DNA of 64,000 bases from Pseudoneurospora amorphoporcata (GCA_033297205.1 MU859068.1:124001-188000); one strand, 5' to 3'; numbered from the stretch's first letter, positions 36,101 through 47,606 are shown. A program made the numbers and translations. Notes: generated by a model from the letters alone, not told the origin.

Positions 36101-37467
36101 ATACCATGTAGAATACCTGGGTGCCTGACCTAACGATTTTGAAAAGACTTTGTAAACTGACTGACCTTCCAACTGCCTGGCATGCTATCTATGTATGCCA
36201 TCTACCTCTCTCACTTATTACAAGAGCCCTACCTATCAACCTAGGTATAACAGAGCCGAACTCCCATAGAGCCTGAATGCATCCAAACCGACAGCGACTC
36301 GGAATCTGGACGGGATTCTGGCGGCGAAGAACGGAAGACGAGGATAGTGGTTCTGGAAGCAGCAGCGGCAATAACTCTGGCCACAAAGACAGACACTCCC
36401 GATGGGATCACTGACTCACTCACTCACAAGGGGACAAATCAATGCCTACATATCTACCTGTGACCTGTCGTAAATTTTCACTTTGCCATGGTGAGTGAGC
36501 CATTCATACCGTGGCGGCTAGCCTAGGTAGGAGGTAAGATCCTTCCCATTGCTTGCTGGCATGGGACATTTGAGACATCGAAGGAAGGAGTAGACCCTAC
36601 ATCTACACACATCCCACAATCTTCCCAACCCTACTTACCTCGCTACCGGACTTTGTCGAATCAATCCACCTATCTGGCTGGCTCGTGATGCGTGATGTCA
36701 TTACGGTCAAAAGGAAGAAAAAAGGGCGAACGAAGAAATCACCATAACCAGAGATTTCGGGTTTCGCCAGCCAGATTAGCGATGGTGAACTAGTTTGAAC
36801 ATGATGGTGGCTAGCTACTAGGCAGGTGAAGTGATCAACAGGGACTTAAGGAGGTAGGGGGGGTTCTCAGTTCGGCTCTTCTCATAAGGGGTGGTTGTGC
36901 ACCAGTTGACCGCAATAGTAGCAGGATTAGGTTGATCAAGCTTTTGTAAGCGAGACTCGTTCCTGCTTCAGTTTCAAGTTGTCGTAGATCTGGGTTGGGA
37001 AATGGTGATTCACCACGCAAAATACGTAGATACCTACCTACCGGGAGACGACCGAACCGGAAGTGACGATGATGGGTGCTGACGCTGGAGATGGAGGAGG
37101 GTACCTACCTAGGGAGCTGAATGAACAGGGTCCGCGCCGACTCCGCGCGTTCGGAGTTCGCTCCGCACAGATTAGGTATAGTGACATGGACACATTGACA
37201 TGTGCCAAGTGACACAAGTATAAACAACAGGAAAAAGCAATGTTGCACCTCCGGGGCAGTTTTGGAAGAAGGGAAGAGGGTAATCGTTAAGCAAATTGGG
37301 TATCAGTCCTGCTGCTATCCTACAAGTGTAAACATAACCATGCCATGCCATGCCGCTCCACCCTCCCATAACTCTCCATAACTCAAACACCATCAACCAA
37401 CACCCTTATTATCATATCCTGTACTCATTCTATACCATCACCTTACCCTTACCCACCCCTAGGTACC

Positions 37468-40400
37468 CTACCCCTGATACCTCCTCCCCGAGCCCCCTCC
37501 CCCCTCATAATACCCCATCATATCCAAAGCCAGCGGGATCATCTCCGCCAAACTCTCCCCCACCCGCCCTAACCCTCCATTTCCATTGTGCCCATGCCCA
37601 TAGCCCTTATTCTTACTAGCAGCCGCCTTCTCTCCCAACCCTTTACACACCGTCAGAAAAACCTCTACGTTCTTCCTGAGCATTCCATAAAGACGCTCCG
37701 GCGTATCATTGGCGTATTCCGAATCTTTGTCTTTGGTGGGTTGTTCTTTTGACTTGCCTTTCCCACTGACGGTTGGCTTCATGTTTTGGGTGTTGTTATT
37801 GGAGCGCAAAAGTCGAGCGAAGCGCAAGATGATGGTGAAGATTTCCTCGAGGAGCTTGAGGACTGGCGTCTGTCGTTTGCGTAGAAAGAGTGCAGACATG
37901 ATTTCGTCTAGACAATGGGATTGTTTGTCGCGGACTAGGTCAGGGGAGCAAGAGGATGATCTTTGGTTGTTTTCTTTCGACAAGGGGTGGGAAGTTCCAT
38001 CACCTGCTACTCCGGATCCGAGGAACTCAGCTTCTATCGAGTCTAACCACTCCTCGAACTGGCTCCAGATGGTAGTAATCCCCGAGTCAAAGAAGTAGGC
38101 CGCCATCTTGCTAACGAAGTGGTTCGCCTCTGTGCAAAAGCGGATGGTGGCGTTGCTGAGGCGAGTGCGGCGAGCAAGCAGTTGGACGTCGCGGGAGAGG
38201 TGATTGACTACGTATAACATACGTAGCATGCGAAGTAGATGCTTGTTGATGCGGTCGTACTTTAGCAAGATAACGGGGGTCATGATATACTGCAGCCCTG
38301 ACGGGGCTTTGTACGACAACCGCAAGAAATCCAGCGCTTCTAAGCCGTCGGGGTCCATGCACTTGTTGATCTCATCCGAGGTAAGATCGCGCACGGCGAA
38401 GCTTAGGTCACCGGGTAGGTCAGAGCTGTAAGTGCGGGAAAGCATGGATTTTCTCATGCTGCGGTCTTCCTCTTGCTCGTCGCTGTCCTCCTCGCCGGCG
38501 GGCGGTTCATAGCAATCGGAGAGAACGCCCATGAGCGCCAGACGGAGTTCGGAGCTGGCGGGTGGCCAAGTGTCTCGGCCGCCTAGTCGAAGGCCCATGA
38601 CACCACCGCTGAAGGCGACACCGGCTTTGCGCTCGGCGGATTCGAGGTCGGGATCGAAGAGGGCGTGGGAGAGACGACTGCAGAGCATACCGTTGCCTAG
38701 GAGAAAGTATTGTCTCATGAGACTGGTGTGGACTCGCAGCTTATGTGGGCCGAGGAGAAGTTTCATGCATTCATCGTTGACGAGCTTGGACTGAGTATCG
38801 ACGAGGGAGCTGAAGGAGAGTAAGGGGACAAGGGACCAGTGTGGGTTGAAGCTCTCCTCTTTGTTCGAGGGTTGATTTGCTGTTGAGTACAAGCGGTTGT
38901 GAAGCATGGTGGTGAGTTCATCGTCGGACTCGTGATTTTCGAGAGGTTGAGCTAGCTGGTTGATGGAGGCGAGTACAGCGGCGGCAACTTCTTCCTCGCT
39001 CTTTCCGAAGTAGGTGAGTTTGTACTCGTTTGGTTCATATGTAGTGGATGGACGTGTCGGCGAGAAGTGATCTCCTGATGCTGTCCCTTGAACCAAGCGA
39101 GTTACCGCAGCTTTGTACTCGTTGACTCTCGTTTCCAGCAGTGTTATGGCATCCCAAGAGAATTGCCACTCGAGCTTGGGTGGTTGGGTAAGTGCAACAA
39201 CGCTCCGCTTTGAGAGGAAATGGTCCGGATGGTGCTCTTTAAGGAAGCGCAGATTTCGACCAGTGTCGAAGATGGAGCGAGCAATGTCTTGGGGCACAAA
39301 CGAAGGCATCCTTTCCTCGTCTAGGAAGAAGTCAGGTTCTTCGAGCTCAAAACCGTGGTCGTCTATCCACATCTTGTCGGCCACTTTGACAAAGGACTTG
39401 CCGGAACCCGTCTTGGATATTGGGGCGCCTGTCTCATTCTTCAGACCAATCCATTCTTCAACGAATTCGATCCATGGTTTTGAGGCAAGCCGTAGCACTT
39501 GGCAAATGATCTCTGGTAGTAGGCCACCTTGGTACTCGACGGCCTGAGCTTCGCGGAAGAGGCATGAGAGCATTCCCTCTTCCGTTTTCTCTAGAGTGAG
39601 CTTTTTGCTGAGCGCGTGGAAGTAGGTTAGGATGGCGTGTGCGGGCATGACAACAGACTGTAGCTGAAGTATGGACCTGACAGCCTTGCTGCGGGCAGCA
39701 ACCTCGGTTTGGACAGCCAAGACCAGTTGATCGACTACCTTTGCTAGGGCAACGCTTGTTGGCGTGGGAGATTCGAAATAGGCCGACTCGGAGAAGGACC
39801 CAAGGGCCTTGACGGCGTTTCCACAGTCAAGGCAACGCTGATCCATGCTCTGCATCAACTGAACAGAGACACCCGAGATCCTAAGGTGAGGTGCCGTCTT
39901 GACAAACGCGCCCTTTTCCGAATCCCATGAGAAGAGGACGGAGCTTCTCCCCTGCGCCAACCCCAACAGACAGGCGTAGTACAAGGCATTGTCGAGGATA
40001 TCCGGGACAGGCTCTGTGCCATCGTCTGGGATTTCGGTTACAAGGGCGTCAAAAGCAACAGGCCCGGCCTCGCTGAGAAAGACGACATCGGATGGACCTT
40101 GGTGAGCTGTCGGATTGAATGCCTCCCAGGACTTGTACTCGGGTGTTTTGGGTTTGACGTCTTCCAGCGTGAGCCAGTAGTCCTCTTGGTCGTCCAGTCC
40201 ATCTGGAGATTCGCCCTTCTTCCCGTTTTCAATGCCGCCAATACCGTCGGAGAAGAGGTCGTCGGATAACTGTGCATCATGGCTGAGAGTGGCCTCTCGC
40301 AAAACAGGAGGTAGTCTGAAGAAGCTGGTCTGACCCTCTTCTTGCAGCGGGCGTTTGAGAGAATTTAGAGGCTTGTCTTGGTTTCCGAATGGAAGGAATT

Positions 40401-40594
40401 GGAAAGAGGAGGCTGGGCTTGAGTTAGCATCTTTGTCTGCACCAGCGTACATGCAGTCGCAGTAACATACCTGATATTTCCAAGTTGGGTGAAAAGAGAG
40501 GGTTTGCTGCTTTGTCTTGATCCAAGAACCTCGATGAAGGCCAGAAATTGGGAATTGCAAAGAGGTCCGCAGAAGTGTCCCTTTCTTCAGCCAT
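37468..40594 (-). CDS. Gamma-tubulin complex component (Spc97/Spc98 family, GCP5/GCP6-like)
   Basis: Exons 40471-40594 and 37468-40436 give 1030 aa. GCP proteins build the gamma-tubulin ring that nucleates microtubules at the spindle pole body. The start MAEERDTSADLFAIPNFWPS lies in the first exon; the second-exon frame also runs on upstream to 40632, but that is a shadow because it passes through the intron. The N-GRIP part includes YYACLLGLAQGRSSVLF and KPWIEFVEEWIGL (all near 230-420). The C-GRIP part includes RVHTSLMRQYFLLGNGMLCSRL and YKAPSGLQYIMTPVILLKYDRINKHLLRMLRMLY. The length and the DDHGFELEEPDFF segment suggest the larger GCP5/GCP6 (Alp16-like) class rather than GCP2/GCP3. The tail has a basic, Gly-rich low-complexity end. 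Intron phase closes exactly with GTATGT and GCAG. Confidence 0.83.
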
Positions 40595-41340
40595 TTTGCC
40601 TGAATGCTTGTTGTGAGCAATACTGGCAGCATTGGGGTTTGAAGAGGTTGTTTAATGTACCTCTAGCAATTCACCACCAACAAAACAGTGAATGATGAAT
40701 GAGAACCTTGATGCGCAGCCATTCGAGCCACTAAAGACGAGTGACAAAGTGGCGGCGGATATATAAACCTGCAAGATGGGAGCCACCACACTAGCTAGTT
40801 CTAGTTCTTCAGCAGCTCATCAGTCACAGAATCGACAGGTTCTCTTCACCTGTGCTTTCTTTTTGAAAGACGATGTACCGAACGTCCCTTGTCGTCTGTC
40901 TGTCGTGTCGCGCTGCCGGTCGCGTATGCTAACACAAGCGGCGGCATCGAGTTGACGGGACGGGAGTGGACAAATCCAGGCCTAACCCCGCTGAAGTAAA
41001 CACTGAGACGGCATGTCTTGGACCCCTGCAATAGCAACCAGCTGCGAGCGACTTCTAGAAAATGTCTCGGCACCGCAGGTAAAAGGCGTTTGGGTACTTC
41101 GGCAGCAAGTACCAGCCTACCAAACTGCCTGCCGTCAATTCGATAACCATTGAGGGCAGTTTTATAACATCGGAGCTTCCATTTCTTCAACTTCCATTTC
41201 TACCAAACAGCAACCACAACAACATCCACGACCTGGCAAATCTTGGGCACAGCATAGCATATTGGTATATCGCTACTCCCATTCGGCCGCATACCCAGAT
41301 ATCTATTGCTCAAAACTTCCGAGATCTGCCTTCTGCGACG
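40595..41340. promoter_or_regulatory. Divergent region GCP gene/eaf7
   Basis: 746 nt between opposite start codons; presumably both promoters. A small open frame on the minus strand (40,846-41,190) has no recognisable domain. Confidence 0.45.
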
Positions 41341-42305
41341 ATGCCCCCAAAGAAAAAGGCCCGTAGCAGCACGGCCGCCGCAACGCCGTCAGCGGCCACA
41401 CCACGAGATGACGATGCCATGGACATTGACACCCCAGCCGCTGGAACAACGCCGGTACCTGCACCGCCCGCTGCCCAACCTCCGAAACCCAAGTTCGACC
41501 CCAACGATCCTTGGACAGATGATCAGGTCGCCTCGCTGTTCAAGGGGGTGATTCAGTGGAAACCCGCGGGTAGGTCACGAACCAGAGGGCTAGCGTACAT
41601 TTATAGGACCCAGCTAACACACCCGTTCCCGCCCCCCCAGGTATGCACAAGCATTTTCGTATTATCGCTATAAGCGAGCATCTCCGAAACCACGGCTTCG
41701 ACCCGTTCAAGAACCCTCATACGCGCATACCCGGAATCTGGGCGAAACTCAGGACGTTTTACGACCTGGATGCGATCGACGACCGAGAGAATAGCCTTGA
41801 CCCTCCCGAAGAATGGGGCAAGCCCCGGCGCTACAAAGACTTCTCCCTACCTCGCGACGACTACCTCGATTTGATGCTACAAGCGGCAATCGCTCCCCCG
41901 GGTGACCCGCCCAGCAGCCCACCGGAATGGGACCCGAACGAGCCAAGCGAAGAACGAAGGAAGCGCAGACGCACCGAAGCTGGTACCAAGACTCGCAGTA
42001 GTACTGTGGAGGACTCGGATAATGAGACTTCTGCCCCTAGTCCGGTGCGGAAGTCGGCCAGGGGGGCCCGGAGTGCGAAGCGGGCGGCTAGCAAGGCCCG
42101 CAAGACGAAGGAAGAGTCCCCGGATGAAGATGAAAGCGAGGAGGAAGGATCAGACGAAGAAGATGAATCCGGCGATGAGGAGGAAGGATCAGACGAAGAG
42201 GAGGCTGAGGCGTCTACGGCAAAGACAGGAAGGGGAACAAGAGCTCGCCCTGCTCCCAAGGCCAAACCAGTTGCCCGTGGCCGATCAAGACCTAGTCGCC
42301 GCTAG
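41341..42305 (+). CDS. eaf7: NuA4 histone acetyltransferase subunit Eaf7 (MRGBP/CT20 family)
   Basis: Exons 41341-41569 and 41641-42305 give 297 aa. Eaf7 is a subunit of the NuA4 H4/H2A acetyltransferase and binds Eaf3/MRG15 and Eaf5. The CT20 domain spans about residues 55-135: WTDDQVASLFKGVIQWKPAG, then MHKHFRIIAISEHLRNHGF and IPGIWAKLRTFYDLDAIDDREN. The C-terminal half is a basic NLS-like region (EERRKRRRTEAGTK) followed by acidic Asp/Glu repeats and an RG/RS-rich end. The intron (41570-41640) starts GTAGGT and ends in a C tract plus AG. Oddity: the stop TAG at 42303-42305 is followed directly by ATG in the same frame, and the frame stays open for 123 more codons of tandem repeats in keeping with the Arg/Ser/Pro-rich end. 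So the annotated end may be a recent nonsense change. Confidence 0.88.
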
Positions 42306-42677
42306 ATGGGGCGGGCTCTCACACGGGGTGCTTCCAGCCGAAGTACGGGGCCTCGCACACGAGGTATGTCCAGTCGAACAGGGCCTCGCACACCAGATGC
42401 TATCAGTCGAACGGGGCCTCGGACACGAGGTACTATCAGCCGAACGGGGCCTCGCACACGAGGTATGTCCAGTCGAAGTTCGGGGCCAAGCACACCAGAT
42501 ACTATTAGTCGAAGTTCGGGGCCAAGCACACCAGATACTATCAGTGGAAGTCCGGGGCCAAGCACACCAGATACTATTAGTCGAAGTTCGGGGCCTCGCA
42601 CACGAGGTATGTCCAGTCGAAGTAGGGGGCCTCGCACACGTGGTATGTCCAGTCGAGGTGATGCCGGCCAGGATTAG
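42306..42677 (+). other. Open frame in register after the eaf7 stop, repeat-coding
   Basis: 123 codons from an ATG that abuts the eaf7 TAG to a TAG at 42675-42677, in the same reading frame as eaf7. It encodes MGRALTRGAS, nine Ser-Arg/Gly-Pro/Thr-Pro repeats and a short DAGQD end. It has no promoter space of its own. It is either a C-terminal extension of a longer Eaf7 lost to a stop mutation, a readthrough product, or a fortuitously open minisatellite in the 3' UTR. Confidence 0.55.
42336..42650 (+). repeat. Minisatellite, nine units of 33 or 36 nt
   Basis: Each unit encodes 11-12 residues. Units 1-4 and 8-9 are of the type SRxxGPRTRGMS or SRTGPRTRGTI, and units 2 and 5-7 of the type SRSSGPSTPDTI, so two variants are interleaved. 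All unit lengths are multiples of three, so several frames on both strands stay open. Confidence 0.93.
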
Positions 42678-43132
42678 TTGGTTAGCTGGCTTTCTAGAAC
42701 GGAGTGGATGTCTACTATTTCTCACTGCATTTTGGGGCGTACTGGTGTTTTCTGGAGGGAACCACAAAACCGACACACTACAGGGATGGATGACTATGGC
42801 TTATTGACACATGACCACCATGAATAGATACCCAGGAAGGATACGAAATTTGTCAATGGTTAAAATCAGAAATAAGAACCATAGTAAAATACAAACTATA
42901 CCAAGTCCAGTAAATCGTCAGTGAATAGTGTTGCCTATGGTGTTCAACTTACACACCCCGGACCCCTGTAATAGCGGCCCCACCACGGCCGTTCGGCAAT
43001 CAATGCCCCGCGACGCGACTTCTACGGCCCATGACGCGCCGGAACTTACACACCAAGCTCGCTGCCCTTTACGGACTTCTACCAGCTCTTCACAACCAAA
43101 AACAAAACAACAACAAATTGCACTCCGAGAAC
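42678..43132. other. Spacer before ask1
   Basis: About 455 nt with no gene, presumably the eaf7 3' end and the ask1 promoter. Confidence 0.5.
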
Positions 43133-44723
43133 ATGTCAGTCCCTGGGACATCTAATACGAGACCGCTAACTCTTACGGAGGAGCTGGAAAAGCTCGAGCA
43201 GTCCATCACTTTGACGCTACAAGGTCCGATGATCCAGTACAACAAGTCCGGACAAGCAAGCCTTTGCTGACCTTCTGCTTCAGAGATCGATTCCAACTTT
43301 AGCAGAGCGCATCGCATTGTCACCACGAATATCCTACCGTTAGTCGAGCAATACGGCGAGCATTCAAAATCAGTCTGGGAATCAACCAAGGTTGGACCTC
43401 TCTCAGCGCCTCCCCCAATCCTCCAACTAACAACCATTGTGTTCTCAGTTCTGGAAACAATTCTTCGAGGCATCGGCCAATGTTTCGCTTTCGGGATACG
43501 AAGAACTTGCCAATGGCAACGAAACCACAGTCCTGAACAGCAACGAAGAATCAACATCCGCGCACGATCAGACCACCCCAGCCCGAACACCTCACCCCCA
43601 GAGCGCCGGTCGCAGTCACGACATAACCATCCAAGATGAATCGTCTGTATTGCATGCCCGAGGCCAAGACCAGGCCCGGCAGCGCACAACAAACGATTCC
43701 GTCTTGACCGACACGGGCGATGATCTCAGCGGAAGCACTCCCCGCCCACCAGCGACCAAATCGATACCTTCGCGACCTCAGTTCGCCAACCTCGACTCAC
43801 CATACGAGCAACTCCGGCGCCGCGAGCTCAAAGCCGCAGCCGAAGCGAACAAAACACCCGGCTTTGGATCCGGTTCCGGTGGCGACGCCATGGAAGAGGA
43901 CGACGACAGCGAGCCCATCTTCCAACAACACACAGCCCGTCTACCCGACATGTCCATGGACCCCCACCGAGCCCCCAACACGCCCTTCGGCGATCAACAA
44001 CAAACACAACAACGCGGCGGAACAGCCAACAAGGACCCCATCCTCCACCGCATGCCAGACAGGAACTACCGCGTCGGGGCAACACCACACAAAGGCCACC
44101 AGGCAAGCGGCGTGTCCCCGATCAAATGGAAAGTCACCGAGAAGAAACACCCCCTCCTAGACCCCAAGGGCAAGGGAAAAGCAAAGGAAGATCGACCCTT
44201 GTGGCAAGACTCCTTCATGTCCTCTCCCGAGATGGAAGTCCCCCAGCTACGCTCCGCGGCGTTCATGTCGCCCATCAAGTCTGCCTACCGGGGAAACACC
44301 CGCGCTGCCGCTGCCGCCGGCGCCTATGCTGCCCGCACGGCACCCCGAACACCGGGACTAAGCGTCCAGACACCCATGGCTGGAAGAAAGACAAAAGACG
44401 TCTTCAGCACCACCAGTGCGAATGCGACAAACGCCGGCAAGACGCCCATCCCCAAGGGGACGGTAGAGGCGAAGAAGAGGTACCTGGAGGAGATCGACTG
44501 GGAGAGCGATAGCGAGCAGGATCCTTTTGGGGGCATGAGTCCGCCAAAGACGATCCAGTTTGCGTTGCCGCCCTCCAAGTTGTTGCAGACACCGGCGAGG
44601 GAGGCGAGTAAGAAAATTGTGGAGAATTTGCTGCTCACGGCGGGGGAGATGCCGGAGGAGTCAACCGAGTTTAGTCCGAGTGTGGTGAAGATGAATCCGG
44701 ATTTGATGGATGAGACGTTCTAA
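43133..44723 (+). CDS. ask1: DASH/Dam1 complex subunit Ask1
   Basis: Exons 43133-43223, 43284-43390 and 43449-44723 give 490 aa. Ask1 is a subunit of the fungal DASH ring that couples kinetochores to microtubules. The conserved N-terminal helix pair reads LTEELEKLEQSITLTLQEIDSNF and SRAHRIVTTNILPLVEQYGEHSKSVWESTKFWKQFFEASANVSLSGYEEL (about 10-85). A long disordered middle, rich in Ser, Thr and Pro with many SP/TP sites, follows. The C-terminal block has DPFGGMSPPKTIQFALPPSKLLQTPAREASKKIVENLLLTAG, the typical Ask1 tail with Cdk-type TP sites (family knowledge; the phosphorylation is not shown by sequence). The ORF in the last exon opens earlier in frame, but only with the two small first exons does the conserved start appear. 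A poly-G run and the assembly gap follow soon after the stop. Confidence 0.92.
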
Positions 44724-44732
44724 TGGGTAATT

Positions 44733-44857
44733 GGGGGGGGGGGGGGGGGGGGGGGGCTAAGCAAAAATTAAAGGGTAAAAAGAATTTTTTGGGGAATTAA
44801 GGGGGAAACGGTTTAAAAACCCATTTTTTTTTCTTTGTTATATACCCNNNNNNNNNN
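44733..44857. other. Low-quality sequence and 10-N assembly gap
   Basis: A 24-nt G run (44,733-44,756) just after the ask1 stop leads into homopolymer-rich text and ten N at 44,848-44,857. Several two-to-eight base runs in between look like a poor read end. The true 3' UTR of ask1 here should not be trusted. Confidence 0.9.
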
Positions 44858-45271
44858 GCCTCCCCCCGATTCTCGAATATGTAATGGGATAATGAATTAT
44901 GATGGGAATGTACTGGGATCAGGTTGATATACCCCTTTTGTTAGCTTTGGTATGTAGCCACTGGGCTGGACTGCATGAATACTCCCCAGTGAGGAGCATC
45001 AAACAATTATCTTGGCTTCATCAATAGGACAATGATGCCGGGACTTGCGCGGAGGAGTTCAAAATCTTTGGTACTGTCCCGTAATCTTACACGGCGACCA
45101 TTGCTTTTCCGTTTATGCTGGCTTAATATCACACCCCACCCGCTACAACTGCTTCGACATCAGAGCCCAAATTTCCCAATCCAGTTAGTTGCTTCTCTTT
45201 CCAGGAACCATAATCCTCCTAGTCATTGTGGAAACATTCACTGTTCCATCCTCACACCTCCTCCCCCAAAT
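44858..45271. other. Convergent 3' spacer ask1/rhodanese
   Basis: About 410 nt after the gap with no gene seen; it must include the rhodanese 3' UTR. Confidence 0.5.
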
Positions 45272-46197
45272 CTAATGTTCCACCTTGCCGCCCCTGGCCG
45301 CCCAATCCAACCAACTCCCAGGATACTCCCCAACCTTCTCCCACCCAGCCTCTCTCGCCAGACCAGCGGCTCCTCGGCTGCGCACGCCCGCCTTGCAGTA
45401 AAAGACGACCTCGCTGTCCTTGGAAGGACGGGGGAAACCGAAGCGGTCCTCGAATTCGTCTTCGGAAATGAAGAAGGAATCGGGCGAGGTCGTGATGGGG
45501 ATGTTAATCGCGCCGGGGATGTGGCCTGTTTGGATGAGTTCGCCTGGTTCGCGGGCGTCTGTTCGTTGAGGAGGGTGGGTTGGTTAATAATGATAGTTGG
45601 GAGAGGAAGGAGGAGGTGAAGGAAGCTAGAGGTGAGAATGTGGGAGAGTGGGAAAAGGGGGAAAGAAACATACCAACAATCACAACCTCCCTCTTGGGAT
45701 CTTCAATCAACTTTTGCATCTGTATCGATTGGTATTGTAAATCCCCAGTCAGCCAGCCGTCTCGTTCCGTCATCAGTCGTCCTGTCCTGTATGTATTCTT
45801 CCATTTCCCCATTTCCCCATTTCCCATTTTTCCACCTCTTCTTCTCTTTCCCATCTCCTCGTCGTTGTCGTTTCTTTCTTTCAGCCTAACTAATCCTTTC
45901 GCCATCGTCCACTTCCACTCCCAGACCCCATTATTTGCTCTTTACTCTTTACTTGACTTTGGAAGTTAAAAGTCCAAAGCCCCGAGTCCAGGGTCCAGAG
46001 TCCAGAGTACTTGAGTAAACGGGAAAGGGAAAACCTACATCCTCAAACTCCCAAATCTTATTCTCCCCCTTCCCGCCCTCCACTCCCTGAGAATACGCCC
46101 TGGCCCTGCTCCGTTCCACAGCCTCCGTGGCTCTGGCTGTCCATGTTGTAACTGCGGTGACCTTGGGGCGTACGGGAGTGGCAGTCGAGAAGGATCT

Positions 46198-46232
<35 letters not shown>

Positions 46233-46404
46233 GCTGTTGCTGCTGGGATTGGGCTTGTTGGGCGGCAATGGCCCTGCGCAGGCTCGCGCTGGTGATGGTA
46301 ACGGGAGTCGTGCTACCAAAAGAGGCAGATTGCGCGGCGGCGCCGGAGAGGCGCGCGATAGATCGTCTTGCTGGGGCGGACATGTTGGTAGTTCGGGTGA
46401 TCAT
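45272..46404 (-). CDS. Single-domain rhodanese (thiosulfate sulfurtransferase), probably mitochondrial
   Basis: Exons 46039-46404, 45674-45719 and 45272-45558 give 232 aa. Rhodaneses move sulfur from a thiosulfate or persulfide donor through an active-site Cys. The rhodanese core runs from about QKLIEDPKREVVIVDAREPGELIQTGHIPGAINIP to the C-terminus, with active-site loop CKAGVRSR (Cys about 192) and then GWEKVGEYPGSWLDWA. This single-domain type resembles yeast Rdl1/Rdl2 (Aim42). The N-terminus is rich in Arg, Ser and Ala with no acidic residue until the core, typical of a mitochondrial presequence, but it is interrupted by a run of about 16 Gln. I start at the first ATG, 46404; MSAPARRSIARL at 46383 is an alternative start. 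The middle exon has only 46 nt. Confidence 0.86.
46198..46245 (-). repeat. (CAA)n coding repeat in the rhodanese gene
   Basis: On the minus strand this reads as CAG/CAA codons for about 16 Gln, located within the presumed presequence/linker part of the rhodanese. Confidence 0.9.
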
Positions 46405-47606
46405 TATCGATGTCACGCTAAGTTAGTGTATCTGTGTGGTGGTGGTAACGGTAAGAAAATGAATGCTGTGGTGAGAAATATCGGAGATTGGAATGCCAGT
46501 CCGAAGGTATAAAATCGGTATCAGATCCTCGTGCAAATGTCAGTCAGTTTGCCGGCAGCAAGTGCGGCGGCTATGCGATGCTCCAGCGGGCGCCGAACTG
46601 CGGAGGCGGGCCCGCCCGGGTAAGCCGGGGTACATGAAATCGGCCCCTCACCTGGCTCGGCCCCAGTGGTGGAGTCGAAATTCGAAACGAGACAGAACCG
46701 AACCACCCTATGTACATCCAACGGCGACTGACGATGCGACGTTTCGGACCTTGCCCTTGACTCGTTCTGTTAGAAGCCAGTGCCAGTGGCCTTTCTGGCA
46801 CAATAGTTCTTAGCTTTTGAGCTATGGTAGAAGTATAACCTGTTCCTTATCACTTCATCCAGTCTTCCAACTGGTGATCAGGAAAAGACCAACTGTCAGA
46901 TGCCAATGCTGAATGCAGCTACCCCCGGCTTAGCTTTGGGTGCTTTGTCCAACCAGCCGGCGTACGATGACGAGTGGGCGTACATAATGACATCTCATGA
47001 CTCGTCTGGAGCGGGACTGTGCCTCCCGTCGGCATCCGTCCAGGAATCCCTTGGGATTCCCTTTGGATCGCTTGGGCTCCATGAGGCTCAAGTCTGCGGG
47101 TATATCACCAACGTCGATCCCTTTCACTCTTCACTGGTGCCAGGTTTATCTCATATGGTATTATATTAACTATATCTTTCTTGTCGTTGGTATCAAGCTA
47201 CGCCCGGCCCATTTCTATTTTCCAGGAGCCCCTTCCACTGACATATGTCAGTCAGGGCCAGCGGACGCTCCAGAAAACCATCATTATCCATCATTAGGTT
47301 CCATGTCATCCTTCCCATTTCGCGCCGGCCTCCCATTCCAACCAACATCCCTTCCGCGCCTCATCAAGTCTTCGTCATCCAGAATGCAACGCTCTTTCCA
47401 GCGGGGGTATAATGTATAGTCGGGGGACAATACGAAGGATGACTGGACTTTGGTTCGTCATGTGTCTGTTTCGTCAAGTTTCTTCCGTGGTCCCTTAAAA
47501 CTCGACCAAAACCCGCGATATTATGCGTTTTGTTCCGCCCATCTTTCCGAGTCAAGGAAGATCTCTTTTTTTTTATATCTTTATCCACACCAAACACCCT
47601 CTCCCT
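46405..47606. other. Spacer rhodanese promoter side / erg5 3' side
   Basis: 1.2 kb with no recognisable gene; it must hold the rhodanese promoter and the erg5 3' UTR. Confidence 0.5.

Larger units (their letters stand above)
24148..37467. other. Gene desert of 13.3 kb
   Basis: I see no conserved protein domain, tRNA or transposon terminal structure here. ORFs are 60-250 codons and overlap on both strands; none matches a family I know. The region lies entirely upstream of the zinc-finger gene (-) and downstream of the gamma-tubulin-complex gene (-). Simple features inside: CTG repeats (25,027-25,050), GA repeats (25,245-25,270), a 21-bp tandem duplication (27,061-27,102), GC-rich stop-poor blocks at about 28.3-28.9 kb and 33.35-34.1 kb, and T and A runs at 33,500-33,660. 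Confidence 0.5.

Noticed and set aside
24148..37467. CRISPR array or bacterial-type system
   Set aside because: No regularly spaced direct repeats, and the genome is eukaryotic.
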